Below the pieces are notes generated by a model. It saw only the letters and a list, made by a program, of their open reading frames with translations. It was not told the origin of the DNA and did no database searches. Both the position numbers and the translations under genes were made by a program. From an uncultured bacterium (GTDB taxonomy: Bacteria > Cyanobacteriota > Vampirovibrionia > Gastranaerophilales > Gastranaerophilaceae), in contig CASFPS010000003.1 in assembly GCA_949296355.1 (NCBI GenBank), forward strand, positions 69,770 through 133,769: a stretch of DNA of 64,000 nt. Direction: 5' to 3'. Numbering within the stretch: the stretch's first letter is position 1; each line of letters opens with the position of its first letter. Positions 61,319-64,000 of this stretch are shown piece by piece.

Positions 61319-62025
61319 CAATAATAAGTCCCTCTCCTTAACCTTGTCATGGATTTGCTTCACGCTCACGGGCTTTCGCCACCGGAGCACAGCTTCTGCG
61401 GACTCAATCCGTTCGCTATCCGGACTAACTCTTTGACGTTCGTGTCGTCCGTCCGCAAATCCGCTCTCCTCTAAAGGGCGAGGGAATTGACGCGTTGTCG
61501 TCCAATAACTTTTTCCGGTGGGAACGCTGACGCTTTTCCCACCCTACATCGACTTACACAATGGTTTTGGAGCAAGCTCCACACTACTGCCAATTAAACA
61601 ATTTCTAACAGCGGCGAAGCCCGCCCGAGCGTTTTTAGCGAGGGGCGAAGTGCGGGCTTTGCCCGCAACAGCCGTTTAATCCTATGCTCTTAAGAGCATT
61701 CATAACAACAAGGTTTCTTCTTTTTTGCTTCATTTTTTCTTCTTTGTTTTTCAAAGAAGAAAAAATGAAGATATATAAAATAGAATAGTAGGTTGGGCAT
61801 ACTTGCCGTCACTCTGAACCCGACAGCAATTCAGAATAAATTTGACAATTAAATAAAAAATGGATTGCCACGAAAATCATACTGGATTGCCACGGCGCTC
61901 ACGCGCCTCGCAATGACGCCCGATTTGTCAGCTTACTTACTAACCTAAATCATTTACCCCTCGCAATGGTGCATGGCTTAAAGAATCTTAGCTTGTAGGT
62001 TGGGTGAAACCCAACATTAATTAAG
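61319..62025. repeat. Large mosaic of repeats and GC-rich debris (914-bp gene-free stretch)
   Basis: From 61319 a segment starting TAAGTCCCTCTCCTTAACCT and ending near 61495 is GC-richer and unlike the flanks. Then come GGTGGGAACGCTGACGCTTT (61517-61536), GGAGCAAGCTCC (61569-61580), a GGGCGAAGTGCGGGCTTTGC hairpin (61643-61665), a TCTTCTTTGTTTTTCAAAGA hairpin (61728-61750), ATTGCC...GCAAT hairpins (61863-61915) and TTGGGTGAAACCCAA (61999-62013). No coding potential seen. Confidence 0.8.
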
Positions 62026-62034
62026 ATTACAGGT

Positions 62035-62559
62035 TTATTTTAAGAATTTTAAATACTTATTTCTTATATTTTCATACCCTTCTTTTGAGTATGTATAAAA
62101 AACATCCAAATCATTTTCATCAACTTTTTGCGCGCCGAATCTTTCGTGGAATTTACGGACGCTCAAATTGTCTTTTCTTACATCAAAATGAACCTTTGTA
62201 AAACCAAGCTGATAAAAAGCGTATTCATAAATAAGCAATGCAGATTCAATTCCGGTATTTGTCGGAGCTCCGTTTTTTATCAGCCAGCTTCCCCAGCAAA
62301 AGTCAGTATTATCCTTTACGTCGTAAATTCTTACGGTTCCCAGTTGTTCGCCGGATTTATTTTCAATAATAAAATACCATTCCTGTTCTTTTGTTTTGTA
62401 GTTTTTTATATAATCAATTTGTTTTTGCAAATCGTTTTGTGTTTTGTGCAAAAATTTGGATTTATCTTCATCACATCTTAGCCGGAGTATAAATTCCGCG
62501 TCAGAAACTTCTACGTCTCTGAGATTTATTGTTTTACCGGAAATAAATTTTTCATGCAT
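62035..62559 (-). CDS. GNAT-family N-acetyltransferase
   Basis: 174 residues. TINLRDVEVSDAEFILRLRC, GTVRIYDVKDNTDFCWGSWL, and YAFYQLGFTKVHFDVRKDNL SVRKFHERFGAQ (split) give the RimJ/RimL-type GNAT fold with acetyl-CoA-binding near KNGAPTNTGIESALLIYEYA. In such a locus a sugar-amine (WecD-type) or protein target is possible. It lies 122 bp after the hexapeptide acyltransferase gene with an intervening hairpin, so expression may be linked to that gene (see the homopolymer). Start at ATG 62559; GGAGGA stands at 62566-62571. Confidence 0.83.
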   Translation of the reverse strand: MHEKFISGKTINLRDVEVSDAEFILRLRCDEDKSKFLHKTQNDLQKQIDYIKNYKTKEQEWYFIIENKSGEQLGTVRIYDVKDNTDFCWGSWLIKNGAPTNTGIESALLIYEYAFYQLGFTKVHFDVRKDNLSVRKFHERFGAQKVDENDLDVFYTYSKEGYENIRNKYLKFLK

Positions 62560-62592
62560 GACAGAATCCTCCTATTTTTAAATCACACAAAA

Positions 62593-62644
62593 ACATTCTT
62601 TTTGCAGACAAAACTAAACTCTTTTTTGTCTGTAAAAAGAATGT
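62593..62644 (-). terminator. Terminator-like hairpin between the two acyltransferase genes
   Basis: Arms of 21 bp (62593-62613 and 62624-62644, one mismatch) close a 10-nt loop; on the minus strand TTTTTGTG follows. Confidence 0.75.
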
Positions 62645-62681
62645 CATACGGTTAAAATGCTCTCTATAACAGTGTTTTAGA

Positions 62682-63185
62682 CTATGGGGGGGGGGGGGTA
62701 AGATTAGTGTTATCAGCGGTTTTGGCGTTTGTCTCTTTAATTTTCAGAATTCTTGCAGGGTTGCCTGTAACAACACTGTTAGCCGGAACGTCTTTAGTAA
62801 CAACGCTTCCTGCTCCGACAAGCGCATTTTCTCCGATTGTTATACCGGGAAGTATGGTTGCATTTCCGCCAATACTCGCTCCTTTTTTTATAATTGTTTC
62901 AGGGTATTTTTCCGGGTATTGTTTTGACTTTGGATATTTGTCATTGCAAAAAGTAGCGTTTGGACCAATAAAAACATTATCTTCAATAGTTATTCCGTCA
63001 TACAAATACAAACCGTTTTTTATTGTAACATTGTTTCCGATTTTAACCTTATTTTCTATAAAACAATGAGAACAAATATTGCAATTTTCGCCGATTTCAG
63101 CTTCCGGCAAAACCACGCAGTATTGCCAGATATTAGTATCTTTACCTATTTTTTTGCTTTGTACGTCTGATAACGGATGAATCAT
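62682..63185 (-). CDS. Hexapeptide-repeat sugar N-acyltransferase (FdtC/WlbB-like)
   Basis: 167 residues. [60 protein letters not shown] and [20 protein letters not shown] are left-handed beta-helix repeats of dTDP-amino-sugar 3-N-acetyltransferases (FdtC). It would acetylate the amine made by the DegT enzyme. The family normally ends near [10 protein letters not shown]; here the reading continues through NLTPPPP, whose prolines are from a C13 tract. It overlaps the FdtA-like gene (ATGA-type, 4 bp). Active-site His in SHCF region is present. Confidence 0.88.
   Translation of the reverse strand: MIHPLSDVQSKKIGKDTNIWQYCVVLPEAEIGENCNICSHCFIENKVKIGNNVTIKNGLYLYDGITIEDNVFIGPNATFCNDKYPKSKQYPEKYPETIIKKGASIGGNATILPGITIGENALVGAGSVVTKDVPANSVVTGNPARILKIKETNAKTADNTNLTPPPP
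62686..62698. repeat. Homopolymer of 13 G (13 C on the coding strand)
   Basis: Thirteen consecutive G, exceptional in this AT-rich sequence. It sits in the last codons of the FdtC-like gene. Length 13 gives an immediate TAG; length 12 opens 44 further codons. Confidence 0.95.
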
Positions 63186-63580
63186 TTATTAATCTCTTTC
63201 AAAAAGTCGTCATAATTTCTGATATACTCTTTTTCGTCGTAATGTGTGCTTGCAAGAACAAGCAAAATTGCATTGTACGAAAAATCATACATCTCTTTCC
63301 ACATCATTTTGCCCAGATACAAGCCTTTATGCGGATTGTTTAAAGTAACTGTTTCAACATTTTTGCCATCATCGATTTTCACTTTGCAGCTTCCGTTTAT
63401 AGCAATCAGTACAAATTCACTGTTGCGATTTGCGTGACATCCTCTTGCAATCCCGTCTTTGGTATCAAAAATATAGAAGCAGCGTTTGACTTCAAAAGGA
63501 CAGTTGCTTCCGCTCTCAAGCGAAACCAATTTACCCCTCTCGTCTCCGAATACTTTCATGTCTATTAATTTGTAATTCAA
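63182..63580 (-). CDS. dTDP-4-keto-6-deoxyhexose 3,4-ketoisomerase (FdtA/QdtA-like)
   Basis: 132 residues, a single cupin. [80 protein letters not shown] and [20 protein letters not shown] are FdtA/QdtA/WxcM signatures with the catalytic His in RGCHAN. It converts the 4-keto to the 3-keto sugar that a DegT enzyme then aminates, leading to Fuc3NAc or Qui3NAc. Stereochemistry is not predictable from sequence by eye. The ATG overlaps nothing upstream; a 420-bp repeat gap follows. Confidence 0.9.
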   Translation of the reverse strand: MNYKLIDMKVFGDERGKLVSLESGSNCPFEVKRCFYIFDTKDGIARGCHANRNSEFVLIAINGSCKVKIDDGKNVETVTLNNPHKGLYLGKMMWKEMYDFSYNAILLVLASTHYDEKEYIRNYDDFLKEINK

Positions 63581-63619
63581 GCGGAAAACTCCTTTTTTAT
63601 TTATTTTAGCATAAATAAT

Positions 63620-63945
63620 TATTGGTGAATAGTGAGTAGTGAATGGAGTGTTTGAGAGTGATCAAGTGACCAAGTGATCAGGTGACCAAGAATGTGGCTG
63701 GTGACTAAGTGATTAAGTGACTGAGGAAATAAAAACTGTAGTGTGGAGCTTGCTCCACAACCATTGTTTAAGCCGGTGTAGGGTGGGAAAAGCGTCAGCG
63801 TTCCCACCGGAATAGAAAAGTAGGTTGGGTGAAACCCAACATTAACCAAGTTTTTGTCTGGCTTCAGCACGACCTATTTACTAAATAAAAATGGATTGCC
63901 ACGGCAATCCATTTAGTTAATGTTGGGCAAGTATGCCCAACCTTG
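63620..63945. repeat. Mosaic of intergenic repeats at the right edge (no gene to 64000)
   Basis: Heptads (63624-63645), octads (63657-63725), GTGGAGCTTGCTCCAC (63742-63757), an inverted GGTGGGAAAAGCGTCAGCGT unit (63782-63801), TTGGGTGAAACCCAA (63825-63839), an ATTGCCACGGCAAT hairpin (63895-63908) and TTGGGCAAGTATGCCCAA (63923-63940). The order differs from that at 9.5 kb, with the middle block inverted. Confidence 0.85.
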
Positions 63946-64000
63946 CTTAGTGATTTATTCTGGCATAATATGAAAAAGGGACAGAGACTTAGCCCGACCT

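Noticed and set aside
1..64000. tRNA, rRNA, insertion sequences, prophage and toxin modules other than HicAB
   Set aside because: Looked for acceptor/T-loop patterns, transposase and integrase motifs by eye; none convincing. A covariance-model and profile search could overturn this.

Overview
The window looks like chromosomal DNA of a low-GC, diderm, flagellated bacterium of the non-photosynthetic cyanobacterial lineage (Vampirovibrionia/Melainabacteria, probably a gut Gastranaerophilales; inference, about 70% sure). Outer-membrane genes (lpxK, an AsmA-like protein, OmpH/Skp, a complete RND-TolC efflux set) occur together with an SLH-domain protein, a Mini-RNase III and flagellar genes (flaG-like, fliS, fliT-like). 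An array of 9-mers also resembles the cyanobacterial DnaA box. No photosynthesis genes, tRNAs, rRNAs, CRISPR arrays or transposases were recognised.

Layout. 0-5.4 kb: surface-glycan genes (RgpF-like, GT-D, GT2, GT17, NodZ-like) with a hicB and a frameshifted hicA. 5.4-9.5 kb: asparaginase II carrying an inserted palindromic element, a flaG-fliS-fliT operon and a lineage-type hypothetical. 10-12 kb: lpxK, rnpB and a coiled-coil membrane protein. 12-16 kb: AsmA-like giant and a small secreted HExxH protein. 16-25.8 kb: MerR regulator, MFP-RND-TolC pump, mrnC, TPR protein, DivIC/FtsL-like protein, exported beta-rich protein, OmpH. 25.8-28.6 kb: three proteins with a similar short N-terminus (hydrolase, CheR-like, HNH-like). 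28.6-43 kb: housekeeping genes (oligopeptide ABC ATPase, endonuclease IV-like, formyltransferase, ribD, rpe, SIS isomerase, dnaN, rpsA, truB, rbfA, recA). 43-54.5 kb: split tandem AAA protein, a truncated-gene junction, glnA, zinc dehydrogenase, folC, DtxR-like regulator, SLH protein, GH77-like enzyme. 54.7-54.9 kb: array of eight 9-mers. 54.9-63.6 kb: second glycan locus that includes FdtA-, FdtB- and FdtC-like enzymes for a dTDP-3-acetamido-3,6-dideoxyhexose.

Strongest unusual signals. (1) Perfect 27-bp inverted repeats at 61146-61172 and 61267-61293 flank 94 bp containing an outward promoter aimed at the glycan operon, which looks like an invertible phase switch. (2) A 13-G/C homopolymer at the 3' end of the acetyltransferase gene; losing one base would open a 44-codon extension that runs through a terminator-like hairpin onto the next start codon. 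(3) Related GC-rich palindromic elements are inserted in frame into two unrelated enzymes, always read in the same frame, like Rickettsia palindromic elements. (4) A textbook sigma-28 promoter drives a 51-residue unknown protein. (5) A set of otherwise unrelated proteins shares a short N-terminus of the type M-x-I-x(n)-F-x-[AS]-[ND]. (6) Eight DnaA-box-like 9-mers lie in 174 bp beside an AT-rich tract. (7) Several promoters place the -10 element about 6 nt before the start codon, implying leaderless mRNAs. Most gene-free stretches are mosaics of recombined short hairpin repeats.
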